Source: SbD1 sp963822045 (GTDB lineage Bacteria; Desulfobacterota; Syntrophobacteria; Syntrophobacterales; Syntrophobacteraceae). Taken from it: a stretch of DNA of 64,000 nt. Each line of letters opens with the position of its first letter. Positions within the stretch are counted from its first letter, which is position 1. The notes beneath the pieces are model-generated. The model was given only the letters and a program-made list of their open reading frames with translations. It was not told the DNA's origin and did not search any database. The stretch is from assembly GCA_963822045.1 (NCBI GenBank), contig CAWGGE010000001.1, forward strand, positions 124,001 through 188,000. The letters are read 5' to 3'. The translations under genes were made by a program, and so were the position numbers. Below, in pieces: positions 33,566 to 42,686 of the stretch.

Positions 33566-34573
33566 TCAAGGCACGATCAATACCTTGATGGCGCTTGGAT
33601 CCTCAAGTTGCGTTCTGAACGCCTCGGCAGCCTGGTCCAGAGGGAACCTATGAGTGAGCATGGGTTTGGTGCTGACCTTCCCGTTTCTGAGAAGTTCGAT
33701 GCATGCCGGGAAATTGCCGCCCAGGCAGCCGATCAGAGACAGGTTCTTGGAGATCGCGGGCAAGGGATTCCAGGTAAGGGGCTGTTCGTAAACCCCAACC
33801 AGCATGATCTTCCCACCCCCGCGGGCCATGGCGATGGATTGATCGAAGGTCGCCTGCATGCCGGCGCATTCAATGACCGTATTGACACCCATCTTTTCCG
33901 TTGCTGCCATGGCGAGCCCGACGGCGTCTTCTTTTGCCGCGTCAATAACGATATCGGCGCCGCATATTTCGGCGGCGGCCAGGCGGGCGGGCCTACGGCC
34001 GCTGGCAACAATCTTCGCTACACCCAGGGCCTTCAGGACCTGGATGGCGTAGAGGCCGATCACCCCAAGGCCCAGGACGGCGATGCTTTCATTTTCCTTG
34101 GGCTGAGCCCTGTTGACGGAAAAATAGGAAATGGAGAGGGGTTCTACCGAAGCCCCGTCCTCGTATGTCAACTCGTCGGGGAGCGGGAAGACGGTCCGCC
34201 CCGGGGCGGCGAAGGGAATGTGCACGTATTGCGCCATCGCACCGGGGAATTTATATCCGAGAAGCGCCATATCCGAGCAGCGATGTCCCTTCCCCTGCGC
34301 ACACCAGAAGCAAGTTCCGCAGGGTTTGAAACCGACAGCCGTCACGCGCATGCCTGGCGCGATATCCTTGACCCGGGACCCGACTTCGGCCACATCGCCG
34401 CTGAATTCATGACCAAAGATGGTCCCTTTCTCGTCGCGTTTATAGACGTGCAGATCCGAGCCGCATACGCCGCACGCCTTAACCTTGATAATCACCCCAT
34501 GGGGTTCAAGAACCGGATCAGGTACGATTTCCGTTCGGATGTCCCGGGCTCCGTGCATCACGGCTGCTTTCAT
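33566..34573 (-). CDS. zinc-dependent medium-chain alcohol dehydrogenase
   Basis: A 335-residue MDR enzyme. The catalytic zinc site is visible as C-G-V-C-G-S-D-L-H and GHEFSG, and the structural zinc cysteines as CGTCFWCAQGKGHRC. The NAD-binding motif is VLGLGVIGLYAIQ. It resembles threonine/sorbitol dehydrogenase-like members that oxidise secondary alcohols or beta-hydroxy acids. It lies 1 bp after the SDR gene, in a four-gene minus-strand run with SDR, alpha/beta hydrolase and AbfD-like enzyme, which suggests a catabolic pathway for a hydroxylated acid. The exact substrate is unknown. Confidence 0.92.
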   Translation of the reverse strand: MKAAVMHGARDIRTEIVPDPVLEPHGVIIKVKACGVCGSDLHVYKRDEKGTIFGHEFSGDVAEVGSRVKDIAPGMRVTAVGFKPCGTCFWCAQGKGHRCSDMALLGYKFPGAMAQYVHIPFAAPGRTVFPLPDELTYEDGASVEPLSISYFSVNRAQPKENESIAVLGLGVIGLYAIQVLKALGVAKIVASGRRPARLAAAEICGADIVIDAAKEDAVGLAMAATEKMGVNTVIECAGMQATFDQSIAMARGGGKIMLVGVYEQPLTWNPLPAISKNLSLIGCLGGNFPACIELLRNGKVSTKPMLTHRFPLDQAAEAFRTQLEDPSAIKVLIVP

Positions 34574-34574
34574 C

Positions 34575-35363
34575 TCATAATTCCTTTTCTCGGGGGGTTA
34601 CATATTGTTCCTGTTCCCGTCGCATGTGTCGCAGCCAGCGCTCATAGTTGTTGGCCTTATTACGAAAATATTCAATGACTTCCATATGGGGCAGGATCAG
34701 GAACTCCTCCTTTTCCAATCCTTCGATGACATATTCCGCGACTTCCTCGGGAGTAAAGGCAGTTTGCATGAGAAGTTTCCCTACGCCTTCGGTTTCTTCC
34801 GAGAGCATGCCGGTCTTTACTCCAATGGGACAGAGGCAACTGACTTTGATGCCCTGGCCGGCATGGGTGATCGAAAGCCATTCCGCAAAGGCTACGGAGG
34901 CGTGCTTGCTGATCGCGTAAGGCGCCGCCCCAAGGGTGGTGAGCAGCCCCCCGGCTGAACCCGTCTGAAGCAGGTACCCACCGCCGCGCTCGATCATTGA
35001 CGGCAGAACGGCTCGAGCGGCATACACATGGGCCATGACATGGACATCCCAGCAGCGCTGCCAATCCGAATCCGGCGCCTCAGCGCCACCCCGTCGAGAG
35101 ATCCCCGCGTTCGAACAGAACAAATCAATCGGACCATAGTGACCGGTGGCAATCTCAACGAGTTTTTTAACGTCGGCCTCTTTGCCGACATCCGCCGTCA
35201 CGGCAAGACCACCGATCTCCCGTGCCACCTCTGCCGCCCCTTCTCCGTTATAGTCGGACACCACGACACCCTTTGCACCCTCGGCGGCGAAGCGTCGACA
35301 CAACCCTCGGCCAATGCCGAAGGCGCCGCCGGTGACCACTACAACTTTATCCTGAATCTTCAT
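34575..35363 (-). CDS. short-chain dehydrogenase/reductase
   Basis: A 262-residue classical SDR. It has TGGAFGIGRGL (the TGxxxGxG cofactor loop), D-V-G-K-E-A-D, NAGISRRGG (NAG motif), the catalytic Ser in LQTGSAGG, and YAISKHAS (YxxxK). The C-terminal tail after residue ~200 is long and contains an R-N-K-A-N-N-Y-E-R-W helix. It interconverts a hydroxyl and a ketone with NAD(P)H. The gene start overlaps no neighbour; the ADH gene follows 1 bp later. An acyl-chain or beta-hydroxyacyl substrate is suggested by the operon, without direct evidence. Confidence 0.92.
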   Translation of the reverse strand: MKIQDKVVVVTGGAFGIGRGLCRRFAAEGAKGVVVSDYNGEGAAEVAREIGGLAVTADVGKEADVKKLVEIATGHYGPIDLFCSNAGISRRGGAEAPDSDWQRCWDVHVMAHVYAARAVLPSMIERGGGYLLQTGSAGGLLTTLGAAPYAISKHASVAFAEWLSITHAGQGIKVSCLCPIGVKTGMLSEETEGVGKLLMQTAFTPEEVAEYVIEGLEKEEFLILPHMEVIEYFRNKANNYERWLRHMRREQEQYVTPREKEL

Positions 35364-35379
35364 AAAATCTCCGATTGCA

Positions 35380-36246
35380 TTAAGCCCTCAATAAGAACTC
35401 ATTCAACAGGCGGCCGACCACCTCAGGCTTTTCCTCCTGGACAAAGTGGCCGGCATCAATTTGTTTCACATCAATCTCATCAAAGCAGTCTTCTATATGG
35501 TTCAGGTACTCCGGGATGATAACCCTGTCCTGATTCCCATAAATATAAAGGGTGGGCATATGCAATCTCCGGCCGCTCAATTCCAGCCAGCGCTTTCGAT
35601 CGAGTTTGAGATTGCGATAGTAGTAGGCCCCGGTGGCGGGAGTGTGTTTTATTTTATAGCACCTGACATATTCTTGAATCGCCTCTTCAGCGATTAGGCC
35701 TTCTCGGCCGGTCTTCCCAAAGCACCAACGGATCCATACCTCTTCGTTTCCACTTATCATAGCCTCCGGCAAGCCTTGTTGCTGCTGGAAATATTGATAC
35801 ATAAGAGCAACAGAGCCCTGACTTTGCAGGACCTTCGCGGCCTCCATGTTTCCTTCTCTGTTGCTCAGAATGGGGAAATTCATCACCACCAGCCTCCTGA
35901 CCCTGTCGGGAATGGCAAAGGCGATTTCCTGAGCAACGCAGCCGCCCCAGTCATGACCCACAAGGTAAAACTCTTTTATGCGGAGGTCTTCGATAATATC
36001 GATGATGTCTTTCGCCAGTTCGCTTTTTTGATATAATTCAGGCTTTAACGTTCGTTCGCTATCACCCAGACCACGAAGATCGGGCGCAATGATCCTTAGT
36101 TTCCTACTCAAAAAGGGACACACCGGCTCCCAGGAATAGGAGCTTTCCGGCCATCCGTGTTGCATAATTACAGGAAAGCCATCCGGGTTACCCGAATCCC
36201 TAACATTAAACTTGCCGCGAGAAACGATTACTTCGTAAGTGCGCAT
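35380..36246 (-). CDS. alpha/beta hydrolase (epoxide hydrolase/dehalogenase-like)
   Basis: A 288-residue alpha/beta-hydrolase. The oxyanion loop is MQHGWPESSYSW (HGxP type) and the nucleophile elbow is LVGHDWGGCVAQEI, giving an Asp nucleophile. DLRGLGDSERT fits epoxide hydrolases and haloalkane dehalogenases. The late acid and His are in YGNQDRVI and DAGHFVQEEKPE. A cap domain of ~90 residues lies between. It would cleave an epoxide or a C-X bond via an ester intermediate. It is encoded between the SDR and the AbfD-like gene. Confidence 0.88.
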   Translation of the reverse strand: MRTYEVIVSRGKFNVRDSGNPDGFPVIMQHGWPESSYSWEPVCPFLSRKLRIIAPDLRGLGDSERTLKPELYQKSELAKDIIDIIEDLRIKEFYLVGHDWGGCVAQEIAFAIPDRVRRLVVMNFPILSNREGNMEAAKVLQSQGSVALMYQYFQQQQGLPEAMISGNEEVWIRWCFGKTGREGLIAEEAIQEYVRCYKIKHTPATGAYYYRNLKLDRKRWLELSGRRLHMPTLYIYGNQDRVIIPEYLNHIEDCFDEIDVKQIDAGHFVQEEKPEVVGRLLNEFLLRA

Positions 36247-36310
36247 GGGCCTGCTCCTCTCCCCGCCGTCACTGATTCTTGGCTGTTCCGATCAACCATG
36301 CCTCCTTTGC

Positions 36311-37855
36311 CTATTTTTTCTTTGCGGTAGGCGGTATGCTTTGATACGACTCATCTATCCGAGGCATCGTAACTTGTTCCTTCGCGTATAAAAGTTTTCC
36401 GTAAATGGGATCGTCCTGCCAGCCGTCGATATGGGCCGCCCGCTTGGCCGCAGATTTTAGTTTTTTCCAATCGGCGCTCCCGTACAGGAACATCTCCTGC
36501 GCAGCCATCGATCCTTCACCGTGGATCGTGTCGATCTGATAGAAATTGCAAGTCATATCCTTGGCCAGCCGCATGACGCGCAGCCTGTTCTCCGTTGGTA
36601 CACCGTCCTTGGCGCTTAGATACTTATCAATATAGGGGCGGATCTCTGCATTATTCCAATCCCTGAAGGTCGGTACCGTCGCGCACATTCCGCCCGCAAT
36701 GTCCTGGAGATGCTGACACATTTGATGGAAGTTGCTGGCAAAAGTGTACTTCGAAGCGTTGATGGCCATTCTGTTGGGCATCACGACGTCATGACCGAAT
36801 TCGGTGGTCGGCTCAAGACAGGCCGCCTTGCCCAACAAGGCCACCGACTCGGTGGTCATCGCCATCCACGCCAGCTTTTTCCGGACATGGCTCATGTTTT
36901 CCACGCCGTTGTATTCAGCCGCCAAAGCGGCCGCGCCGGTAATGATCTCCAGTTTTCCAATCATCTTGCAGGTCCCGAAGAGGCGGTGATAGCTGGCAAA
37001 GGCATAGGCCAGGTTGCGAGTAAATTGCCATTCACCGCACATGAAGACCCGCTCCCAAGGCACGAACACGTCGTCAAAGACGATCAGGCATTCTGTGGGC
37101 TGGGTAGCACTCGTTTTCGGATAATCGAATTCCCCTTCCTCGCCGTAGGTCCGGGATACCGGTTCGACCGCGAGGAGCTTGACTCCCTTGGTGTTCAGCG
37201 GAATTGCGAATGCAAGAGCATAGTCCTTGTCCTCCTCGCCGTGGGTCCGGCAGGGAAGGCAGAGCGCTTCATTGGCGCACGGGGTAGCGCTGATATGTAC
37301 CTTTGCCCCCCGCACTACGATTCCGTCTTTCTGCCTGTCCACGATCCTCAGGTAGTAATCCGGGTGCTGTTTCTGCTTCGAAGGGTGAAGGCTCCTGTCA
37401 CCCTTCACATCCGTGATCGCGCCGGTTATGGCGAGGTCGTTTTTTTGCAGGACTTTCCGGTAATTTTCGACACGTTCCGAATAATTCGTTTTCATCTCCT
37501 TATCGATGACCTGTGCGGCAACGGTGAAGGCGGCCAAAGCATCCGCACCCATGCAGTGGACCATTACCCCTCCCCCCGACCTGACGCCTTTGATATAGCA
37601 CTCCCTCCTTCTCAGGAGATCTTCAGGCGATTTTGGAGAGGTGAGAAGGAAATTGATGTCTTCCCCGTCTTCATCCTTCGTCACAAAGAGTTCGCGGAAA
37701 TCGGGATGATTGGGGAGAACGTAATCCATGCATGCGGTTTTGATAATGCCGCTGAGGGTGGGATGAGTCCGAACATCGGATACTTTCTCCCCCATGCACC
37801 ACACTTGCCGGCCATCATTAAGGCTTTCGAGATATTGATCGACTGTCTTGATCAT
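36311..37855 (-). CDS. AbfD/HpaB family flavoenzyme (4-hydroxybutyryl-CoA dehydratase-like)
   Basis: A 514-residue protein of the 4-hydroxyphenylacetate 3-hydroxylase/4-hydroxybutyryl-CoA dehydratase superfamily. Matches to the Clostridium dehydratase by memory include T-D-V-K-G-D-R-S-L, DYYLRIVDRQKDGIVVRGAK, VFDDVFVPWERVF, YHRLFGTCK and DIAGGM. The dehydratase holds a 4Fe-4S cluster by two Cys in the N-terminal part plus a His and Cys in the Y-H-R...C-K region. Here YHRLFGTCK is kept and one Cys survives in VMVHCMGAD, but the position of the other N-terminal Cys appears to be Val. The enzyme could be a dehydratase with altered cluster or a flavin monooxygenase. It leads the minus-strand operon. 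Confidence 0.85.
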   Translation of the reverse strand: MIKTVDQYLESLNDGRQVWCMGEKVSDVRTHPTLSGIIKTACMDYVLPNHPDFRELFVTKDEDGEDINFLLTSPKSPEDLLRRRECYIKGVRSGGGVMVHCMGADALAAFTVAAQVIDKEMKTNYSERVENYRKVLQKNDLAITGAITDVKGDRSLHPSKQKQHPDYYLRIVDRQKDGIVVRGAKVHISATPCANEALCLPCRTHGEEDKDYALAFAIPLNTKGVKLLAVEPVSRTYGEEGEFDYPKTSATQPTECLIVFDDVFVPWERVFMCGEWQFTRNLAYAFASYHRLFGTCKMIGKLEIITGAAALAAEYNGVENMSHVRKKLAWMAMTTESVALLGKAACLEPTTEFGHDVVMPNRMAINASKYTFASNFHQMCQHLQDIAGGMCATVPTFRDWNNAEIRPYIDKYLSAKDGVPTENRLRVMRLAKDMTCNFYQIDTIHGEGSMAAQEMFLYGSADWKKLKSAAKRAAHIDGWQDDPIYGKLLYAKEQVTMPRIDESYQSIPPTAKKK

Positions 37856-38769
37856 GAATTCCTCCTTTTCAATTGGTCACAAGAAAATAAATAGTCAAAC
37901 ATTTCGACATTCAGCATCCGGAGGTTTCTGATTTGTTCGTTACACTTTGTTTTGTCTGACACCTCCCCGGTGTGCAGGAGCAAACCCGTATTGCATGGCC
38001 CATCGCGCCGAGGGGTCATTATTTACACAAATCAAGATGGAAGGCAACGATATGAGACGGGGTGGCTTAAGGAAATGGGAATCTTGTCTCGAGGGATGGA
38101 AGCGAGGGGCCGCAGGCTTTCAAGAAGGGTCGACGAATCGAACCCAATGCTGTTAACTTAAGGACTATGGGGTACCGCAGGGGCATAGGTCTATCACCAC
38201 GAAGAACACTGCGCAGCATAGCCGCAACCAAAAAAGAAGATCCACCGCAGAGACGCAGAGAGCGCAGAGGGTTTTGAAATAAGGAATAAAGAAGAAAATA
38301 CCAAGGCGGCACTTTTGATGACCGGACGACGACCCGGAATTCAAACGGGCCGCAGAGAGGGCTGAGATCGGAGAGAGACCGGCAACTTGTAGACAAAACG
38401 TTGCAGAAAAACAAGAAAATGACGCGTAGTAGTACGAAGGGAAAAACCTCTTGTTCAAAATAAATGAAATGCTTGGGAACACTTCGAGGAAAACTAATCT
38501 GGATAATGCTTTAATGCGTATCCAACTAATGTGCAGGTGGCACACGAAGTGAACAAATGCCTCTAAGGGAGCCGTTCCCGGGTCTTAACAGACGACCATG
38601 CAATTTATCAATCGCTTGCTGCGAAGACCGCAATGATTACCATTTTTTTATGGGGAAGCGACAGCCTGTCCTCGACCCACAAGGAACGGAGCAACGCGGG
38701 TCTGCTCGCATTTCTTCAATGCTTAGGTGAAGTTTCGGAGTAACTAAAAATAGAACGGAGGAGCACAAC
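37856..38769. other. 914-bp intergenic with one CGCAGAG-type repeat
   Basis: No gene is supported; small frames at 37947-38161 and 38165-38545 show no family pattern. At 38242-38270 lies a CACCGCAGAG-ACGCAGAG-AGCGCAGAGG array, a repeat type common in environmental genomes and complementary to the CTCTGCGGTG phrase near 4217. The right end holds the ribosome site AACGGAGGAG of the DUF4331 gene. Confidence 0.6.
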
Positions 38770-39831
38770 ATGTCCCACCATTTAGATTCGCCAATCGCGC
38801 GACAAGATGTTCGCCTCGATATCACCGACCTGTATGCCTTTCGCGGTGAAATCGGCACAGCGTTCGTGATTAACGTATGCCACTCGATCGCCGGCGACAT
38901 TCCTGTCCCGGGGTATCATCCCGAGGGAAAGTATGAATTCAAAATCGATTTGGATGGTGATGCGGTCGAAGACCTCACATACCGCATAATATTCGACGAG
39001 CGCGACGCAGCCGGCAAGCAGCGCTTTGTTCTGCGCCGGATTGCGGGACCTGCGGCCGCTGACCCTCATGCGGCCGGTATGGTCATCGCGCAGGGTTCAA
39101 CCGATGAAACCATCAACAAGGCGTCCAGCCTTCGTATTTGGGCCGGCAGGGCGGGAGATCCGTTCTGGATCGAGCCCGACGTATTGCATGCAGTCGGGCA
39201 CGCGTTCCAGGACGGCACCATTGTTAATCTATCCGGTTGGGATCCAGCCAAGGCAAGAAATTTATTTGCCGGTCACAGCGTATATTCGATTGTACTGGAG
39301 GTCGCTGACTCAGATCTGCTCCCCGACGCCGGCCACAACGGCCGTATCGGTGTGTGGGCCGTGGCTTCGCTCGCTACGGACGCCGGAGGATGGCGCCCGA
39401 TCAACCGCATTGGACTTCCGATGATCCATCCTCTGTTTACTCAGTACAACGAAGAACTCGGAAATCAACTCAATTCAGGGCGTCCGGCAGACGATTTCGC
39501 GAGATTTGGCGAGACCATCATCAAGGCGGTCGCCGGCGCCGTAAGGGCCAATGGAACCGCGGAAAATGCTCGGGCTTATGCGGAAAAAGTGGCACATCGG
39601 TTTTTCCCCAACATCCTCCCCTATACCGTCGGCACTCCGGCCGTGTTTGGCATCGCTGAGTGGAACGGCCGCTCTCTGACGGACAACGCGCCAGATGTCA
39701 TGTTCACGATCGCGTCGAACACGCCTATCCGCCTTGGCATCGGCAAAGAGTCGGTCACCTCAAAACCATCCAAGGTGTTTCCGTATGTAGCGATGAAGGG
39801 GGAGGAGATCGAGGTGGCACAGGCCGCGTAG
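38770..39831 (+). CDS. DUF4331 family protein
   Basis: A 353-residue protein opening MSHHLDSPIARQDVRLDITDLYAFRG, the DUF4331 signature (SSHxE/DxP-x-x-D-x-T-D-L-Y-x-F). Other family patterns are YEFKIDLDGDAVEDLTYRIIFDE, NLSGWDPAKARNLFAGH, and a late NILPYTVGTPAVFG. The family is found in many bacteria and its biochemical role is not known to me; the YEFKIDLDGDGxxD part looks like a metal- or ligand-binding beta-sandwich. No signal peptide is seen. The start ATG is preceded by GGAGGAG. It precedes the demi-ferritin by ~300 bp on the same strand. Confidence 0.88.
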   Translation: MSHHLDSPIARQDVRLDITDLYAFRGEIGTAFVINVCHSIAGDIPVPGYHPEGKYEFKIDLDGDAVEDLTYRIIFDERDAAGKQRFVLRRIAGPAAADPHAAGMVIAQGSTDETINKASSLRIWAGRAGDPFWIEPDVLHAVGHAFQDGTIVNLSGWDPAKARNLFAGHSVYSIVLEVADSDLLPDAGHNGRIGVWAVASLATDAGGWRPINRIGLPMIHPLFTQYNEELGNQLNSGRPADDFARFGETIIKAVAGAVRANGTAENARAYAEKVAHRFFPNILPYTVGTPAVFGIAEWNGRSLTDNAPDVMFTIASNTPIRLGIGKESVTSKPSKVFPYVAMKGEEIEVAQAA

Positions 39832-40132
39832 GAAAGAAGGACTCTTTTGAAATTGACAAGAGTCACAAACTCATTACCAATCTGATGAAAGACTTTCTCC
39901 TCAGCAACGTCAAGCGATAGCGCAATGGGGCATGGCCCGTTCATTGCGAATCCGCTGCTTCATGATTAATGTCACCTCTGTCAACGAGTCTGAGCATTAC
40001 GATTCGCTGATTCTACCCAGGAATCTGAACCAGGGTAATTTTGCCGCAGGTTTTGGCAGAGGGGATATTATTTTCATTGCCGGCGGAGACCCCGGTCCAA
40101 ATCGGTCAATTCTTAACAGAGGAGGAAATCAG

Positions 40133-40417
40133 ATGTTTTCTCAGATTCCCGTGGACATTTACAAAGTTAAGAAGGGTGAACTGGACAATGTGATTCTGAG
40201 GGCCGCCATCATGGGCGAAATGGACGCCATCAACCTCTACGAACAGATGGCAGCATTGACCGACAACGAGGATATCCGCAAGGTATTGTTGGACATCGCC
40301 AAGGAAGAAAAGGAACACGTGGGGGAGTTCCAGACCTTGTTGCTGCGCCTCGACCGGGAGCAGGTGGAGGCACTGGAGCATGGGAAAAGGGAGGTGGAAG
40401 AGCTCACCGGCAAGTAA
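40133..40417 (+). CDS. demi-ferritin / encapsulated-ferritin-like protein
   Basis: A 94-residue, two-helix ferritin-like protein. The first helix carries AIMGEMDAINLYEQMAAL (E-x-x-A-x-x-x-Y), the second I-A-K-E-E-K-E-H-V-G-E-F-Q (E-E-x-x-H), followed by LLRLDREQVEAL. Such half-ferritins form dimers that rebuild the four-helix di-iron site and oxidise Fe(II). Close relatives are often cargo of encapsulin shells; no encapsulin gene is in this window, so it is an orphan here. The start at 40133 has GAGGAGG at ideal spacing; a much longer upstream frame starts at 39932 without a site and adds unrelated sequence. Confidence 0.88.
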   Translation: MFSQIPVDIYKVKKGELDNVILRAAIMGEMDAINLYEQMAALTDNEDIRKVLLDIAKEEKEHVGEFQTLLLRLDREQVEALEHGKREVEELTGK

Positions 40418-40584
40418 GTTGGTTTCCGCCCCGGGGCGGGCGGCTGGGCCGCAGCAGGGATATCCGCCGCCGTCATAAAGCTGAGGCCGGCTTTGTTCAC
40501 TGCAAAGCCCCGCCTCCATCCAGCCCCGCTGGCAATATGGCGAATTCTTCCGGGTGGAACCGTGCCGGGCAAGATTGCTCACTC

Positions 40585-42102
40585 TTACTTACCCGACTGG
40601 TAGGGGTCCCAGTCGCATCCCCAGATCTCGCTGTTAAACGGCAGTTTGTAGGTCCTTCTTTCCTCGTATGAAGGATACCTTCTGCAATCGTTTTCCCTCT
40701 CAGAGAACATCGGGACAGGGAATTTGGGTGGTAGAAGTCCGTGCTGGTGTGCTTCTCTTTCCAGCCATTCCCGATCGTCCGGATGAGCAATGGAGATCAA
40801 GGCGCTCGCCCTCTCATAACCGCACAGACCTCTGAGGTTCACAATACCGAACTCGGTGCATACGTAGTTTGCAAGCTGGGCAGGCACGTCCACGCTTGAT
40901 CCCCGGGGAAGAAAAGGAACGATCCTTGAAGTTCCATGTTTGCTCCTCGAGGTCATTGACGCTACCCCCCTGCCTCCCCTGGACATGGCACAGAAACTCA
41001 TAAACTGGAAATACCCCCCGGTGCTGGAAATGGGCCGCCCATCATAGAACCCGGCACACTGCTGCCCGAGCAGATCGACAGCCACACAATTGTTGATGGC
41101 GATCATGTTGTCGATCCTGTTCAGGACATGCAGGTTATTGGTATAGCTGATGTCATAAGCTGCCAGGTGCTGATTGCGATCGATAGTATCGAAGTACCAT
41201 TTCACATCCACCGGGAACGCAAACGTCCAAACGCTTTTCCCACGGTCGATGTTTTTATACGCGTTGGTAACCTGGCCGGATTCGATCAGCTTTATAAGCC
41301 CATAGTTCAGCATTTCCGTGTGGATCCCCAGATCCTTGAACCCTGCGCTCCCCATTGCGGCGGCACAGGCGGAGGGAAGTGAGCCGATGCCGAGCTGAAT
41401 AATGTCACGGTCGCGCATAATTGCCATTATGTTCTTCGCAATTGCTTCTTCTTCTTGCCCCGGCTTTATGGAGCGCTCGTCGATCTGTGGCCATCGATAC
41501 TTTTCGCAGTCGACCTCGACCCAGTAGTCTATATCGTCGATATGGATGGTGTTGAAACGCCCTCCTTCGGCCCAGGGGTAATCGCTCCGGACTTCGAAGA
41601 CGATTTTCTTGGCGGTTTGTCTGAAAATGCTGCAGTTGTTCGTGCCGTAGGACATGTTGAAAAACCCGTGGCTGTCCGGCATCGTCACAGCATTGAACCA
41701 CCAGTCGATGCCGCGCTTTTCCCTAACGGCATTGATAAACCTGTAATGGTGGGCCCACATTCCATAGGCCCAGCCCCATTGCGCCCAGTCCGTGACGTTG
41801 TTGGAATCTCGGGCCTTGCGGTTCCACGGGAAGAAGAAGTATTCGTGGACGCAGTGATATTGCTCGGCGGGATCTATTTCCTGCAGTTCGTAATGAGGGT
41901 AGAACTGAGCGTATAACCAGAATTCGATATCTTTGAGATCTGAAGGCCCCGGTCCCAGTCTTTTGGCCACGGCTTCGGTGCATACCGTTGAGTCCCCGCC
42001 GGTGCTTCCATTATTGATCCAGTCTCCGGAATTGACCATTTCCGCGATCTGTCCGGGGGTCCTTTTTTTGTCTCGAATTTTTTGCTGAATCGGTGTCGTC
42101 AT
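40585..42102 (-). CDS. acetyl-CoA hydrolase/CoA-transferase family protein
   Basis: A 505-residue family I CoA-transferase (Cat1/AbfT type). Family features include a Gly-rich N-terminal loop N-N-G-S-T-G-G-D-S, I-Q-L-G-I-G-S-L-P-S-A-C, the catalytic Glu in L-G-I-H-T-E-M-L-N-Y-G, then F-Y-D-G-R-P-I-S-S-T-G-G and a late NLRGLCGYERASALISIAHPDDR. It moves CoA from an acyl-CoA to an acid via a glutamyl-CoA intermediate. It is not in the same tight run as the AbfD-like gene (a DUF4331 and a ferritin gene lie between on the other strand) but could activate the same substrate. The length is ~50-60 above the family's usual 430-450, mostly as an insert near residues 70-130. Confidence 0.9.
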   Translation of the reverse strand: MTTPIQQKIRDKKRTPGQIAEMVNSGDWINNGSTGGDSTVCTEAVAKRLGPGPSDLKDIEFWLYAQFYPHYELQEIDPAEQYHCVHEYFFFPWNRKARDSNNVTDWAQWGWAYGMWAHHYRFINAVREKRGIDWWFNAVTMPDSHGFFNMSYGTNNCSIFRQTAKKIVFEVRSDYPWAEGGRFNTIHIDDIDYWVEVDCEKYRWPQIDERSIKPGQEEEAIAKNIMAIMRDRDIIQLGIGSLPSACAAAMGSAGFKDLGIHTEMLNYGLIKLIESGQVTNAYKNIDRGKSVWTFAFPVDVKWYFDTIDRNQHLAAYDISYTNNLHVLNRIDNMIAINNCVAVDLLGQQCAGFYDGRPISSTGGYFQFMSFCAMSRGGRGVASMTSRSKHGTSRIVPFLPRGSSVDVPAQLANYVCTEFGIVNLRGLCGYERASALISIAHPDDREWLEREAHQHGLLPPKFPVPMFSERENDCRRYPSYEERRTYKLPFNSEIWGCDWDPYQSGK

Positions 42103-42326
42103 GTCAAATCCCTTTTCAAAACGGCAAGTCTAACGTTGAACGGCAGCATAGTCTCTCTCAGGTCAGAAGAGGTTTGTCTCTTCATTGCCAAAAGGCAAGG
42201 ATTTTCACGGTAAATATATCAATATGCAAGACAATAATTTGATCCACGTTTGGCTGGTTGAAACTCTGAGCGGCATCGGAAACGACATCATCCAGCAAAG
42301 GGGAGTGGAACTGCAAGTAACAAATA

Positions 42327-42347
42327 GGGTCGGACGCGGCCCGACCC
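42327..42347 (-). terminator. probable terminator of the small conserved gene at 42423
   Basis: On the minus strand a GGGTCGG stem pairs with CCGACCC across a 7-nt loop, followed by TATTTGTT, a weak U-tract. Confidence 0.55.
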
Positions 42348-42422
42348 CATTGACTTAATGCTGCCCCATTTTGATGAACGGAGCTTGAAAATGCCAGGTG
42401 TGAGGAAATTTTCGCCGCCCGT

Positions 42423-42671
42423 TCACATCCGGCAGTCCCAATCCGCACAGTCGAGGCGCTTCCAGTCGGAGAAGTCGGCGGGCTTTCGTACTTCTGTAGC
42501 AGAATCCCAGGCTGGGAATCCAGTCTCTTGAAGATAGACATCATCGGCCGCTGCTTCCGGCGACATGTACGATCCCAACTCCAGGCCCTCTATTCCTAAA
42601 ACAAAGACACCCCGGCCCCGAGGTACGAACCGTATCCAGAACACACCTTTTTCGGTTTCACAAATCCACAT
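42423..42671 (-). CDS. small conserved protein of unknown function
   Basis: An 82-residue protein: MWICETEKGVFWIRF, then VFVLGIEGLELGSYMSPEAAADDVYLQETG, then a short W-containing tail. The G-x-F-W-I-R, L-G-S-Y-x-S-P-x-A-A-A-D-D-V pattern recurs in small proteins of several environmental proteobacteria as I remember them, so I treat it as real. Function is not known. It lies 15 bp after the acetolactate decarboxylase stop on the same strand, so it may be co-transcribed. Confidence 0.65.
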   Translation of the reverse strand: MWICETEKGVFWIRFVPRGRGVFVLGIEGLELGSYMSPEAAADDVYLQETGFPAWDSATEVRKPADFSDWKRLDCADWDCRM

Positions 42672-42686
42672 CGCCCCGATCTCAAT

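Noticed and set aside
33473..34678. 401-codon plus-strand frame
   Set aside because: It is antisense to the Zn-alcohol dehydrogenase, which has full zinc and NAD motifs.
36710..37894. 394-codon plus-strand frame
   Set aside because: It is antisense to the AbfD-like gene; composition follows third-codon G+C bias.
38242..38270. CRISPR-like appearance of the CGCAGAG array
   Set aside because: Units are 8-10 bp with no spacers; it is a simple repeat. No CRISPR array was found in the window.
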